From an uncultured Sphingomonas sp. (GTDB taxonomy: Bacteria > Pseudomonadota > Alphaproteobacteria > Sphingomonadales > Sphingomonadaceae): DNA of 64,000 nt. Within the stretch, counting starts at the first letter, position 1. The number at the start of each line of letters is the position of its first letter. Made by a program: the position numbers and the translations under genes. The notes beneath the pieces are model-generated. The model was not told where the DNA came from and did not search any database. It worked only from the letters and a program-made list of their open reading frames with translations. The DNA lies in NCBI GenBank assembly GCA_913776045.1, contig CAJYOI010000023.1:1-64000 (forward strand), read 5' to 3'. This document shows positions 38,911 through 48,328 of the stretch, in pieces.

Positions 38911-41145
38911 TCAAGTTTGAAATCGATTGTCGCGGGGGAAACCCGTGGGGGGCATCCGTCCTGCCGCGCCGCGTGCCGCGCGCCACGGCGTCAGGTCGCT
39001 TTCGGTGCGCATCCGTCCGGCATCACCCCCCATGGGCCAGGTCAGCCCCTTCTCGAACCGGAAGGTGATCGCATCCGACAGGCCGCCATCGCGGTAGCGC
39101 TGCAGCTGCACCCCTTGCCCCCGCGACAGTTCGGCAAGCTCGCTGATCGGGAAGACCAGCATCTTGCGATTGTCGCCGATCGCGGCGACGTAATCGTCTT
39201 GCGGGTCCACCGGCTTGACCAGAGACAGCATCGCGCCCGTGCGCGGGGTCATCACTGTCTTGCCCTTGCGCGTCTCGGCGATCGTATCGACGGTCTTGAC
39301 CAGAAAGCCGCGCCCGTCGGTCGCCGCAACCAGCAACCGATCCGCCGACGACGCGCGCAGGAAGGCAATGATCTGCACGCTGCCGTCCAAGTCGATCATC
39401 AGCCGCACCGGCTCGCCGAATCCACGCCCGCCTGGCAGCTTGTCGGCGGCCAGCGTGTAGAAGCGCCCGGTGGCGGCGGCGAGCAGCAGCTTGTCGGTGG
39501 TCTGCGCGTGAAAGGCGAAGGCGGGGCCGTCGCCCTCCTTGAACTTCATTGTTTCCGCCGACGAAAGGTCGACATGCCCCTTCATCGCGCGGATCCAGCC
39601 GCGCTGCGACAGAATGACCGTGATCGGCTCGCGCTCGATCATCGCCTCCAGCGGGATGACACGGGTGGGGGCCGCCTCGGCGATCGTCGTGCGGCGCGCG
39701 CCCAGCGGCGTTTCGGAACCATAGCGGTCGCGGATCTTGCGCAGATCGCCCTTCAGCCGGCGACGCTGCTTGCCCTCGTTCGCCAGCAAGTCGACCAGGC
39801 CCGCCTGCTCCTTGGTCAGCGCATCGCGTTCGCGGACCAGTTCCATTTCCTCAAGCTTGCGAAGCGAGCGCAGCCGCATGTTGAGAATCGCTTCGGCCTG
39901 ACGGTCGGTCAGCTCGAACTCCGCAATCATCACCGGCTTGGGCTCGTCCTCGGTCCGGATGATCTCGATCACCCGGTCGAGGTTGAGGTATGCGATGATA
40001 TAGCCGCCGAGCAGCTCGAGCCGGTCGGCGATCTTCTGCAGACGGTGTTCGGAACGACGGCGCAGCACGACGAACTGATGCTCGACCCATGCCGCCAGCG
40101 CTTCGGCGAGCGACATGACCCGCGGGGTACGCGTCTTGTCGAGCACGTTGAGGTTCAGCGGAACCCGCGTTTCCAGATCGGTCAGCCGATACAGGCTTTC
40201 GGTCAGCGTTTCGGCATCGACCGTGCGCGCGCGTGGTTCGATGACGATGCGCACTTCTTCGTCGCTCTCGTCGCGGACGTCGCCCAGGATCGGCAGCTTC
40301 TTTTCGTTAATGAGCGCGGCGATCCCTTCGATCAGCTTGCCCTTCTGCACGCCGTAGGGGATTTCGCTGACGACCAGATACCAGCCACCGCCCTTCTCGC
40401 GCTCGACGGCGATCCGCGCGCGGACGCGGAACCCCCCGCGGCCGGTGGTATAGGATTCAGCGATCGCCTGGGGCGAGTCGACGACCAGGCCGCCGGTCGG
40501 GAAGTCCGGGCCCTTCACATAGTCGAGGACGTTAACCTGCGGGTTGTCGATAAGCGCGACCGCGGCGTCGAGCAGTTCGGCGGCATTGTGCGGCGGGATA
40601 CTCGTCGCCATGCCGACCGCGATACCCGCAGCGCCGTTCGCCAGCAGGTTGGGGAACAGCCCCGGGAACAGCTCGGGCTCCTGCTCCTCGCCGTTATAGG
40701 TCGGGCGGAAATCGGTCGCGTCTTCGTCCAGCCCCGCCATCAGGTCGATCGCGACCTGGGTCAGCCGCGCTTCGGTATAGCGATAGGCGGCGGCGTTATC
40801 GCCGTCGATGTTGCCGAAATTGCCCTGCCCGTCGACCAGCGGGTAGCGCAGCGCGAAGGTCTGGGCCAGGCGGACCATCGCATCATAGACCGACTGGTCG
40901 CCGTGCGGGTGATATTTGCCGATGACGTCGCCGACGACGCGCGCGCATTTCTTGTACCCGCTCGCCGGGTCGAGCCGCAGCAGCCGCATCGCCCACAGCA
41001 AGCGGCGATGCACCGGCTTCAGCCCGTCGCGGACATCGGGCAGCGAGCGCGCGGTGATCGTCGAGAGCGCGTAGACGAGATACCGCTCGCTCAGCGCGCT
41101 GTCGAAGGGGGCATCGATGATGGGGTCGACGGGTTGAGTGGCCAT
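38911..41145 (-). CDS. parC: DNA topoisomerase IV subunit A
   Basis: A 744-residue type IIA topoisomerase subunit that decatenates daughter chromosomes with ParE. The N-terminal quinolone-region segment is [19 protein letters not shown] followed by [12 protein letters not shown]. The catalytic tyrosine is in [15 protein letters not shown]. The C-terminal part is a shorter beta-pinwheel than in GyrA and lacks a clear GyrA box, which favours ParC. It is a single gene. Confidence 0.95.
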   Translation of the reverse strand: MATQPVDPIIDAPFDSALSERYLVYALSTITARSLPDVRDGLKPVHRRLLWAMRLLRLDPASGYKKCARVVGDVIGKYHPHGDQSVYDAMVRLAQTFALRYPLVDGQGNFGNIDGDNAAAYRYTEARLTQVAIDLMAGLDEDATDFRPTYNGEEQEPELFPGLFPNLLANGAAGIAVGMATSIPPHNAAELLDAAVALIDNPQVNVLDYVKGPDFPTGGLVVDSPQAIAESYTTGRGGFRVRARIAVEREKGGGWYLVVSEIPYGVQKGKLIEGIAALINEKKLPILGDVRDESDEEVRIVIEPRARTVDAETLTESLYRLTDLETRVPLNLNVLDKTRTPRVMSLAEALAAWVEHQFVVLRRRSEHRLQKIADRLELLGGYIIAYLNLDRVIEIIRTEDEPKPVMIAEFELTDRQAEAILNMRLRSLRKLEEMELVRERDALTKEQAGLVDLLANEGKQRRRLKGDLRKIRDRYGSETPLGARRTTIAEAAPTRVIPLEAMIEREPITVILSQRGWIRAMKGHVDLSSAETMKFKEGDGPAFAFHAQTTDKLLLAAATGRFYTLAADKLPGGRGFGEPVRLMIDLDGSVQIIAFLRASSADRLLVAATDGRGFLVKTVDTIAETRKGKTVMTPRTGAMLSLVKPVDPQDDYVAAIGDNRKMLVFPISELAELSRGQGVQLQRYRDGGLSDAITFRFEKGLTWPMGGDAGRMRTESDLTPWRAARGAAGRMPPTGFPRDNRFQT

Positions 41146-41271
41146 GTGCCCCGTGCGTTAGCAGGGCGGCGTGCTCCACGCAAAGCCACCGACTTGGCAT
41201 CAAAATACGATAGTATGCTCATAGAATTGTAAGGGATTTTTGGTAATGCCACTATCCCAGGGAGAAATGGG

Positions 41272-41814
41272 ATGGTCACCGAAGCGGTTCGCCTCGCGAC
41301 GCTCAAGGGATATGACGTGCTGGATACCGGCGCCGAAGTCGAATTCGACGCCCTGACGCGCCGCATCGCCACGACCTTTGCCGTGCGCAGTGCGGTCATA
41401 TCGTTCATCGACGAGGACCGCCAATGGTACAAGGCGCGCTTCGGCGTCAGCGCCGAGTCGGTCCAGCGATCCCAATCCTTCTGCACGCATTTCCTCGACA
41501 GCGACGATGTCACGGTCGTGCCGGATGCCCGGACGCACGCGATCTTCCGGACGAACCCGCACGTTCTGGCCGACAGTGGCGTGCGCTTCTACGCGGCCGC
41601 GCCGATCAAGGCATTAAACCGGGCGCGTCTGGGGACGGTATGCATCTTCGACCCTGCGCCCCGCCGCGATGGCCTGAACGAACGCGAAAAGCGGCAGTTG
41701 TCGAGCTTTGCGGCGCAGGTCGTCGAACTGCTGGAAGCACGCCGCAACGCCGCGCGCGCGCGCGACCGGGCAGCGGGTGTTCCGCTGCGCGCGACGATGC
41801 CGACCGTCAGCTGA
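41272..41814 (+). CDS. GAF domain protein
   Basis: A 180-residue protein consisting of one GAF domain (EFDALTRRIATTFAVRSAVI, FIDEDRQWYKARFGV, FYAAAPIKALNRARLGTVCIFD). This subgroup resembles the GAF sensors that precede GGDEF or kinase domains, but no output domain is present. GGGAG lies about 11 nt before the start. The GAF core cysteine/histidine pair (FCTHF) may bind a ligand. It follows a short AT-rich upstream region (41190-41250). Confidence 0.83.
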   Translation: MVTEAVRLATLKGYDVLDTGAEVEFDALTRRIATTFAVRSAVISFIDEDRQWYKARFGVSAESVQRSQSFCTHFLDSDDVTVVPDARTHAIFRTNPHVLADSGVRFYAAAPIKALNRARLGTVCIFDPAPRRDGLNEREKRQLSSFAAQVVELLEARRNAARARDRAAGVPLRATMPTVS

Positions 41815-41861
41815 CAACCGCCGCCCCTTTTCTTCGCGTGTCGCGGCTGTAGGCTCGCGCG

Positions 41862-42737
41862 ATGTTTCTTCGCACCGCGCTCGCCGCTACCCTCGCCCTC
41901 ATGACCGGCGATCTCCTCACCTGGCCCGACCTGGCCAAGCGCCCCAAGCCCGAACCCGACGCGACGGTCGCCTATGGCGCGGATTCGATGCAGAAGGTCG
42001 ACGTCTGGCTGCCCAAGGGCGCCAAGCCACCCTACAAGACCGTGTTGATGGTGCATGGCGGCTGCTGGCAGACGTCAATCGCCGACCGCAGCCTCATGAA
42101 CTGGATCGCCGACGACCTGCGCCGCGATGGCTATGCGGTATGGAACATCGACTATCGCGGTGTCGATCGCAGCGGCGGCGGCTATCCCGGGACCTTCACC
42201 GACGTAGCGATAGCAGCCGATCGTCTGGCGGTGGACGCGAAGCGCTTCGGGCTCGACACGCGGCGCATCGTCGCGGTCGGGCACTCGGCGGGCGGGCATC
42301 TGGCACTGTGGCTGGCCGGGCGACCGAAACTGCCGACGGACAGCCCACTCAAAATGGGGAAGCCGCAAAAGATCGATACCGTCGTCAGCCTGGGCGGACT
42401 GCCAGACCTGGCGGCGACGGCGGCAAGTCCCGACAACGGCTGCGGGACGGAGGTCGTCGGCAAGCTGGTCGGGACCGGCCGCGCCGATCCCTATCGCGAC
42501 ACCTCGGTCCCGCGCCTGTTCCCGCTGGGGGTGCGCCAGGAACTGGTCAACGGACGCGAGGACAAGATCATCCCGTACCGCATGGCGACCGACTATGTCG
42601 CCGCCGCTCGGGCGAAGGGCGACCGGGTGGAGCTGCATACCGTACCCGCGACCGGCCACGTCGAGCTGGTCGCGCCCGAGACGGCGGCCTGGGCTGAGAC
42701 GAAGCGGCTGATCGCCAAGGCGTTTGCGCGACGCTGA
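41862..42737 (+). CDS. Alpha/beta hydrolase (kynurenine-formamidase-like)
   Basis: A 291-residue esterase-type hydrolase. The oxyanion segment is VLMVHGGCWQTSIADRSL, the nucleophile elbow is VAVGHSAGGHLALWLA, and the terminal His is in VPATGHVELV. The HGGxW segment and the layout resemble bacterial kynurenine formamidase/HSL-like esterases. The N-terminal hydrophobic stretch (LRTALAATLALMTGDLL) may act as a signal peptide. No kynurenine pathway gene is nearby, so the substrate is open. Confidence 0.85.
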   Translation: MFLRTALAATLALMTGDLLTWPDLAKRPKPEPDATVAYGADSMQKVDVWLPKGAKPPYKTVLMVHGGCWQTSIADRSLMNWIADDLRRDGYAVWNIDYRGVDRSGGGYPGTFTDVAIAADRLAVDAKRFGLDTRRIVAVGHSAGGHLALWLAGRPKLPTDSPLKMGKPQKIDTVVSLGGLPDLAATAASPDNGCGTEVVGKLVGTGRADPYRDTSVPRLFPLGVRQELVNGREDKIIPYRMATDYVAAARAKGDRVELHTVPATGHVELVAPETAAWAETKRLIAKAFARR

Positions 42738-42750
42738 AGCCCGCCCCTAC

Positions 42751-42784
42751 GACCGTCATCCCCGCGCAGGCGGGAATGACGGTC
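42751..42784. repeat. REP hairpin (family C)
   Basis: GACCGTCATCCCCGC pairs with GCGGGAATGACGGTC with one mismatch and a 4-nt loop. It is the single-hairpin form of the element found as double units at 46496-46589 and 58809-58903. It lies between converging genes and may act as terminator. Confidence 0.8.
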
Positions 42785-42797
42785 GTCAGGTCGTTTC

Positions 42798-45386
42798 TTA
42801 CCGCCCCGCCCAGCGCGTCACCGCCGGCCGCAGGCGATCGGCGAAGACCGCACGGTTCCGGATCGAATTGACCGTCCGCTGCGCCGGCGCGCGCGAGGCG
42901 GCGGGCAGGTTCTTTTCCGCCCAGGCGGTGATCTTCCCCGGCATCGCCGGATCGTTCGACCCCCCGCCCAGCTGGACGATGAAGCTGGAGCGCGAGCTCG
43001 TCTCCAGCATCGGGTTAATCAGCGCCGCGTTCGCGGTCGCGAAATCGAATGCCAGGTCCGGATGCCCGCCGGCGACCGCCGCGAGCAGGCTGATCTTCTG
43101 CTGATCGGTGAAGTCGGACGCCTTCACCAGCTCGAGCGCGCGGCGCGCCAGCGCCTCGTCCTTCGCGACTCCCAGCAGGTTGATATAGCCGTTCTTGACG
43201 ACCGGATTGGTCTCCGCCCGCGCGGTCGCCAGCAGCATGTCCCAATCGGCCGGCGTCGCATTGTACGCGAAGGTCGACAGCATCGGACGGCGGATCGCCG
43301 GCGGGATCGCCGACGAATCCTTACGCACGGCGGCGAAATAGCTGCGCGCGCGGTCGGCTACACGCGGATCGCCGGCCCCGCCCAGCAGCGACACCAGCTG
43401 CTCGCGCAGATTGGTCACCGCGGCACTGTCGTCGCGCTTGGGCTCGAGGCCGTAGCGGTCGAGCGCGGGCGCCAGCACCTGCAGCATCTTGGCGCGCACC
43501 TGCTCGCCGAGCGGCGTACCTTCGTAGAGGCCCGACAGCCGCGCGAGCTGGCCCGACGCCATCGTCCACACCAGCGGATCGGCGTTCGCCGTCACTGCGC
43601 CTAGGGTCTGGAAATAGAGCGCCAGGTCCTGGTCGCCGCTGAAGCCCAGCGCCATGTCGTCGCCCATGAAGCCGACCTGGTCGGATACGGGCAGGCTGCC
43701 GAATGCCTTGACCACCGCGTCGTGGCCGGCAGCGTCGTAGCGGGTGCGGTAATAGCCGCCCATGCCCGGATTGACGAAGACCGTGCCACAGGTCGCCGCG
43801 GCGGCCTGCGGCGTCGCGCCACGAACCTCCTTCGACCCGGCCCCCGCCTGACCGCTGCCCAGCGTCGTCCAGGTCACCGGCACGCGCCACGTCTGCGGCG
43901 TCTTGGATGCGGCATCGAGGCCGAAGCGGGTCTGGCGGAAGGTCAGGTTGGCGCGACTACCGGTGCAGCCGCCGGTCGCGACGCTGATCAGCGGCACCCC
44001 GCCCTGCAGCGTGAAGTCTTGCATGAACGGCGCGACGTCGCGCCCCGCGGCGGCCGAGATTTCCGCCCACAATTGGTCGGTGACCGTATTGCTGTACTTG
44101 TACTTCGCCATGTACCGGCGGACACCGTCGCGGAACTTCGCTTCGCCGACCGTGCTTTCCAGCATGTCGATGACGGCCTGACCCTTTTGATAGGTGATGG
44201 TGTCGAACGCCTCCCCGATCTGGTCGACCGTCGTCACCTTGCGGATGACCGGATGCGTCGCCGCGGTCGCGTCGAGCCGCATCGCGGCTTCGCGTTCGGT
44301 CGCGACGGTCAGCGCGCGGTAGTTCCACTGCGGGTTGAGCTCGGCGGTCGCCTTGCCCTCCATCCAGCTGGCGAAGCCCTCGTTCAGCCACAGGTCGTCC
44401 CACCAGCGCATGGTGACCAGGTCGCCGAACCACTGGTGCGCCATTTCATGCGCGATGACGGTGTAGATGCGTTGCTGGTTGCTGACCGTCGCGCGCTTGG
44501 CATCGAACAGCAGCTCAGGCTCGAAATAAAAGATCGCCCCCCAATTCTCCATCGCGCCGAAGAACTGCGACGAGCCCGGCCCTGCGATCATGTCCATCTT
44601 GGGCAGCGGATAGGGCTGGCCGAAATAGGCCTCGTAATAGGGCAGCAGCCGCTTGGCGGCGGCAAGCGCATAATCGGCCTGGTCGATGACGCCGCGGCGG
44701 GTGATGACGCCGATCTCGGTCTTGCCGGCCATCACCGTCTTGCGCTCGACATCGCCCATGCCGAGGTACAGCAGGTAGCTCGACATGATCGGGCTGGCGG
44801 CAAAGCTGTAGAGCTGCTTGTCGCCGGCAAGCTTCGTTACCGTCGCCGGCATGTTCGAAAATGCGGTCTGGCCCTTCGGCGCGACGGCCGACAGCGTGAA
44901 CTTCGCCTTGAAGGCGGGCTCGTCCCACATCGGGGCGAAGCGGCGGGCGTCGGGCGCCTCGAACTGCGTCGCCAGCATCTTGGCCTTGCTGCCGTCGGGG
45001 TTGGTGTAGTCGATCGCGAACAGGCCCGCGGCCGACGTGTTGATCTTGCCCGACCACACGAAGGCGACGCGGTGATTGCCCGCCGCCAGCGGCTTGGCGA
45101 GGTTAAGCGTCAGCGTCTGTGCCTCGGCATTCAGCACCGGCTTCACCTGCACGCCGTCGACGCTGGCCAGCGTCACGTCGAGGTCGGCGGCGTTCAGCAC
45201 GATCGTCTTCGTCGGCGCGGTCACGCGGACGTTCACCGTCTCGCTGCCGGTAAAGGTCATCGCCTGCGCGTCGGGTTCGACGCGAATGTCATAGCTAACC
45301 GGAACGACCGTCTTCGGCAGCTGTCCCTGCGCCAGCGCAGGCGTCGACACGGTCATCAGCAACAGGGCAGTGGCAAGGCGCTTCAT
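42798..45386 (-). CDS. M1 family aminopeptidase, exported
   Basis: An 862-residue zinc aminopeptidase. A signal peptide (MKRLATALLLMTVSTPALAQ) is followed by the N-terminal beta domain, then the catalytic domain. GAMENW binds the substrate N-terminus (FFGAMENWGAIFYFE), and the zinc site is HEMAHQWFGD with a downstream Glu in NEGFASWME. The long C-terminal helical domain (about 540-862) is of the ERAP/PepN type. It trims peptides in the periplasm. ATG 45386 is chosen since the signal peptide starts there. Confidence 0.94.
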   Translation of the reverse strand: MKRLATALLLMTVSTPALAQGQLPKTVVPVSYDIRVEPDAQAMTFTGSETVNVRVTAPTKTIVLNAADLDVTLASVDGVQVKPVLNAEAQTLTLNLAKPLAAGNHRVAFVWSGKINTSAAGLFAIDYTNPDGSKAKMLATQFEAPDARRFAPMWDEPAFKAKFTLSAVAPKGQTAFSNMPATVTKLAGDKQLYSFAASPIMSSYLLYLGMGDVERKTVMAGKTEIGVITRRGVIDQADYALAAAKRLLPYYEAYFGQPYPLPKMDMIAGPGSSQFFGAMENWGAIFYFEPELLFDAKRATVSNQQRIYTVIAHEMAHQWFGDLVTMRWWDDLWLNEGFASWMEGKATAELNPQWNYRALTVATEREAAMRLDATAATHPVIRKVTTVDQIGEAFDTITYQKGQAVIDMLESTVGEAKFRDGVRRYMAKYKYSNTVTDQLWAEISAAAGRDVAPFMQDFTLQGGVPLISVATGGCTGSRANLTFRQTRFGLDAASKTPQTWRVPVTWTTLGSGQAGAGSKEVRGATPQAAAATCGTVFVNPGMGGYYRTRYDAAGHDAVVKAFGSLPVSDQVGFMGDDMALGFSGDQDLALYFQTLGAVTANADPLVWTMASGQLARLSGLYEGTPLGEQVRAKMLQVLAPALDRYGLEPKRDDSAAVTNLREQLVSLLGGAGDPRVADRARSYFAAVRKDSSAIPPAIRRPMLSTFAYNATPADWDMLLATARAETNPVVKNGYINLLGVAKDEALARRALELVKASDFTDQQKISLLAAVAGGHPDLAFDFATANAALINPMLETSSRSSFIVQLGGGSNDPAMPGKITAWAEKNLPAASRAPAQRTVNSIRNRAVFADRLRPAVTRWAGR

Positions 45387-45527
45387 TCCGACACTCCGGG
45401 TCAAAATCTGGGTGAGCAGCTCTTGCGCTTGCCGCCACCCGTGCGCAACCGCCCTGCCCCGATCATCTTACGAAGCGCACGCTCGCTCGGCTGGACAGCC
45501 TATTTAGGTTGCGGCACAAAACGGATC

Positions 45528-46487
45528 ATGGCCCTACCCGCACTGTTCGATCGCCTCCGGCTTCCCGTCATCGGCTCGCCGCTGTTCATCATCTCGAATC
45601 CCGATCTGGTGATCGCGCAGTGCAAGGCGGGGATCGTCGGGAGCTTTCCGGCGCTCAACGCGCGGCCGCAGGCGCTGCTCGACGAATGGCTGCACCGCAT
45701 CACCGAGGAACTGGCGGCGTGGAACCGCGAGCATCCCGACACGCCCGCCGCGCCGTTCGCGGTCAACCAGATCGTGCACAAGTCGAACGATCGGCTGGAG
45801 GCGGATCTGGCGACCTGCGCGAAATGGCAGGTACCGATCATCATCACGTCGCTGGGCGCGCGCGAGGATCTGAACACCGCCGTCCACGGCTGGGGCGGGA
45901 TCACGCTGCACGACGTCATCGACGATCGCTTCGCGCGCAAGGCGGTGGAAAAAGGCGCCGACGGCCTGATCGCGGTCGCGACCGGCGCGGGCGGCCACGC
46001 CGGGCGGCTGTCGCCCTTCGCGATCGTCCAGGAAATCCGCCAGTGGTTCGACGGGCCGCTGGCGCTGTCGGGGTCGATCGCGACCGGCGACGCGGTGCTG
46101 GCGGCGCAGGCGATGGGCGCCGACCTCGCCTACATCGGCTCGCCCTTCATCGCGACGACCGAGGCCAATGCGATCGATGCGTACAAGCAGGGCGTCGTCG
46201 CCGGCCGCGCGAGCGACATCGTCTATTCGAACCTGTTCACCGGCGTCCACGGCAACTATCTGCGCGCATCGATCGAAGCGGCCGGGCTCGACCCGGACAA
46301 TCTGCCCGAAGGTGACCTCAAGACGATGAACTTCGGCGGCAACGAAGGATCGAAAGCCAAGGCATGGCGCGACATCTGGGGATCGGGCCAGGGCATCGGC
46401 GCGGTCGATGCGGTCGTTCCGGCGGGGGATTATGTGGCCAAGCTGGCGCGCGAATATGCGGCGGCGCGAGCGCGGTTGGGGCTGTAA
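45528..46487 (+). CDS. Nitronate monooxygenase-like flavin enzyme
   Basis: A 319-residue TIM-barrel flavoprotein of the nitronate monooxygenase/2-nitropropane dioxygenase family. It starts MALPALFDRLRLPVIGSPLF. The FMN-phosphate and active-site region is GADGLIAVATGAGGHAGRLS, and the second glycine segment is LALSGSIATGDAVLAAQAMGA. It may remove toxic nitronates or reduce enoyl compounds. ATG 45528 starts the protein at the usual family N-terminus; the frame upstream is not coding. It is divergent from the M1 peptidase. Confidence 0.9.
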   Translation: MALPALFDRLRLPVIGSPLFIISNPDLVIAQCKAGIVGSFPALNARPQALLDEWLHRITEELAAWNREHPDTPAAPFAVNQIVHKSNDRLEADLATCAKWQVPIIITSLGAREDLNTAVHGWGGITLHDVIDDRFARKAVEKGADGLIAVATGAGGHAGRLSPFAIVQEIRQWFDGPLALSGSIATGDAVLAAQAMGADLAYIGSPFIATTEANAIDAYKQGVVAGRASDIVYSNLFTGVHGNYLRASIEAAGLDPDNLPEGDLKTMNFGGNEGSKAKAWRDIWGSGQGIGAVDAVVPAGDYVAKLAREYAAARARLGL

Positions 46488-46495
46488 ATTGCCCC

Positions 46496-46589
46496 GTCAC
46501 CCCCGCGCAGGCGGGGATATACAGTCGCTGAATTCTGTGGGTCTCGCGACGTACAGCCAGAATCGATCTCCGCCGTCGCAGGGATGACG
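46496..46589. repeat. REPIN-type element (family C), copy 1
   Basis: Left half CGTCACCCCCGCGCAGGCGG and right half CCGCCGTCGCAGGGATGACG are inverted relative to each other around a spacer that includes AGTCGCTG and CAGCCAGAAT. The same spacer words occur in the copy at 58809-58903, so the whole 94-bp unit is repeated. It fills the gap between two converging genes. Confidence 0.82.
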
Positions 46590-46613
46590 GCGGGTAGGTC
46601 GGCCCCGCTGATC

Positions 46614-47078
46614 CTAACTCGCCAGAGCCAGCGCCAGCCGATCCTGGATCGATCGCACCGGGCTCTCGACCAGTCGCGGCCGGGCCTGCGCGATGTCGAA
46701 CCGGCCGACCCTGCGATGCAGGTCGATGCTCGCCCCGATCAGCAACCGCGCACTGTCGGGCAGCATCGTGATCGCGCCTTCGTCGGTCAGCGGCGCGTCG
46801 CCCAGCCGGCGGGACGGATCTAGCGCGTCGGTCGCGCGCAATTCGCCATTCGCCACCGCGCGCTGCGTCAGCAGCCAGGCGATGACATGCATCAACCGCG
46901 TCGTCACCTTCATCGATTCACAGGAAAACAGCACGCGCGACAGCGCGTCGAGCGACTCGCGATCGGCGCGACCGGCCTCGTCGAAATAGCCGCGCGCCTC
47001 GTCGGCCAGCAGCATCGATTCGACGTAAAGCGAATCGATCAGCCGACGATGCATCCTCGAATGCGGCGCGTCGCGCAT
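46614..47078 (-). CDS. DUF1465 family protein
   Basis: A 154-residue helical protein of the alphaproteobacterial DUF1465 family, with segments IDSLYVESMLLADEARGYFD and MKVTTRLMHVIAWLLTQRAV. ATG 47078 (MRDAPHSRMHRRL) is chosen because the family begins near here; an open frame continues 19 codons upstream. The function is not established to my knowledge. It is on the same strand as a YdcH-type gene 160 nt upstream, in a group of small regulatory-looking genes (PilZ, dksA) further on. Confidence 0.87.
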   Translation of the reverse strand: MRDAPHSRMHRRLIDSLYVESMLLADEARGYFDEAGRADRESLDALSRVLFSCESMKVTTRLMHVIAWLLTQRAVANGELRATDALDPSRRLGDAPLTDEGAITMLPDSARLLIGASIDLHRRVGRFDIAQARPRLVESPVRSIQDRLALALAS

Positions 47079-47239
47079 CACTAACTCCCTGTGCCCTGTA
47101 GGACGTAGGTGACATGCGGCGAGTCGACTCGCCAAGTCCGATTTTGGGTTAACGCACGCTCAGGCTGTCCCGATCCGATCCGGTCGATTGCAAAGCTAAC
47201 GGATCGTACACCACCCAACACGCGCAAAAGGCGCGACTG

Positions 47240-47440
47240 TCAGGCGATGATGTCGGGGATCAGCATGTCTTCGAGCTGCGCCATCTCGTCCTTCAGCAGA
47301 AGCTTGCGCTTCTTCAGCCGCGCGACGAGCAACTGGTCGGGCGCCGTCTGGCACAACAGCGCCTCGGCCGCCGCGTCCAGATCGCGGTGCTCGACCTTCA
47401 ACGCCGCCAGCTTCTGCCGAACCTCGGCCTCGTCCATCAC
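47240..47440 (-). CDS. YdcH/DUF465 family protein 1
   Basis: A 66-residue helical protein of the DUF465/YdcH family, with the conserved LKKRKLLLKDEMAQLE near the C-terminus and LKVEHRDLDAA near the start. These small proteins form a helical hairpin of unknown role. It is divergent from a second YdcH-type gene at 47578, with 137 nt between the starts. Confidence 0.88.
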   Translation of the reverse strand: MMDEAEVRQKLAALKVEHRDLDAAAEALLCQTAPDQLLVARLKKRKLLLKDEMAQLEDMLIPDIIA

Positions 47441-47577
47441 GCCTACCCTTCGCTGGTGCTCGCTTCGTCACGCAAAACCGCACGCGTCACCGATTGCATT
47501 CAAATCGCCCCGCGACAAGCTGCGCGATCCATGTTCTACTCATCCTCCCGCAACTGACAGCAAGGAGAGCTCAATCC

Positions 47578-47733
47578 ATGCAGACCGCGCATTATACGGC
47601 GTTGGAAGCCAAACACGCTTCGCTCGACGCCCGGATCGCAGACGAGCAGGGACGACCGGCGCCCGACCAGGCCGCCATCGCCGAACTCAAGAAGCGGAAG
47701 CTGCGCCTGAAGGAAGAGATGGCAAGCAGCTGA
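47578..47733 (+). CDS. YdcH/DUF465 family protein 2
   Basis: A 51-residue paralogue of the previous protein: MQTAHYTALEAKHASLDARI, then AIAELKKRKLRLKEEMASS. LKKRK and LKxEMA are shared with the copy at 47240. AAGGAGAG lies 10 nt before the ATG, which fixes the start. A strong terminator follows 25 nt after the stop, so it is a monocistronic transcript. Confidence 0.87.
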   Translation: MQTAHYTALEAKHASLDARIADEQGRPAPDQAAIAELKKRKLRLKEEMASS

Positions 47734-47757
47734 TCCCTTTGCGGACACGCTAAAACG

Positions 47758-47790
47758 GCAAGCCCGGCGACTGCAGCGCCGGGCTTTCTC
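47758..47790 (+). terminator. Rho-independent terminator after the second YdcH gene
   Basis: AGCCCGGCG (47761-47769) pairs perfectly with CGCCGGGCT (47777-47785) around a 7-nt loop, then TTTCTC. It lies between the YdcH gene and the converging PilZ gene. Confidence 0.82.
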
Positions 47791-47852
47791 GTATCTGAGG
47801 GATGTACGAAGGTCGCAGATGCCCGGCGCCTGGGACGCACCTTGATGTTCTG

Positions 47853-48230
47853 CTAGAGAACCCCGCGCTTCGCCGGCGTGGCCTTGCGCGGCGGAACCGG
47901 CACCGGTTTGCGCGCCTTCTTCGGGTCGATCTCCTGGTCGAACGCGATACCCATGCGGCCTTCGGCGATCCAGGCGACCCGGCCCGTAACCGGCCCGATC
48001 CCGCGCACGTCGACCTCGGCAGCGTCGCCGATCTCCGCACGACCGGCGAATTCGACCATCAGTCCGCCGCTCGACAGGTTGCGGACGCGCACCGTCACCG
48101 GCACGGCCATCGACGCGAGCTTGAGCGAGGCCGCGAGCAACAGGCTGTCGCGACCGCCATCACGACCCGCGCCCGACGAGGAAGCGGAATCGACGCCGGT
48201 AAATTCGTCCGAATAGTAAAATTGGTCCAT
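47853..48230 (-). CDS. PilZ domain protein
   Basis: A 125-residue protein with a PilZ-type beta barrel (VRVRNLSSGGLMVEFAGRAE, VTGRVAWIAEGRMGIAFDQE). PilZ domains bind cyclic-di-GMP through an RxxxR motif and a D/NxSxxG motif. Here NLSSGG is present, but an N-terminal RxxxR is not evident, so ligand binding is uncertain. The C-terminus is a basic Pro/Lys-rich tail. ATG 48230 is the second start codon in a GTG-ATG pair. Confidence 0.83.
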   Translation of the reverse strand: MDQFYYSDEFTGVDSASSSGAGRDGGRDSLLLAASLKLASMAVPVTVRVRNLSSGGLMVEFAGRAEIGDAAEVDVRGIGPVTGRVAWIAEGRMGIAFDQEIDPKKARKPVPVPPRKATPAKRGVL

Positions 48231-48328
48231 CACCGTCCCGGCCGACTGGAAGATTGTATCTGCGGCGCGATCAGAGCACGCCGAACCTTGCCAAGTCGTA
48301 AATGCCGGGACCGCGATGGACAGGTCCG

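Noticed and set aside
38827..41232. 801-residue plus-strand open frame opposite parC
   Set aside because: It lies almost wholly across a clear topoisomerase gene with intact motifs. The composition is that of a shadow frame.
43722..45527. Very long open frame on the plus strand opposite the M1 aminopeptidase, continuing into the nitronate monooxygenase-like gene
   Set aside because: It is the reverse-strand shadow of a GC-rich gene. The translation is Arg/His/Asp-rich with no family motif, and the real gene starts at 45528.
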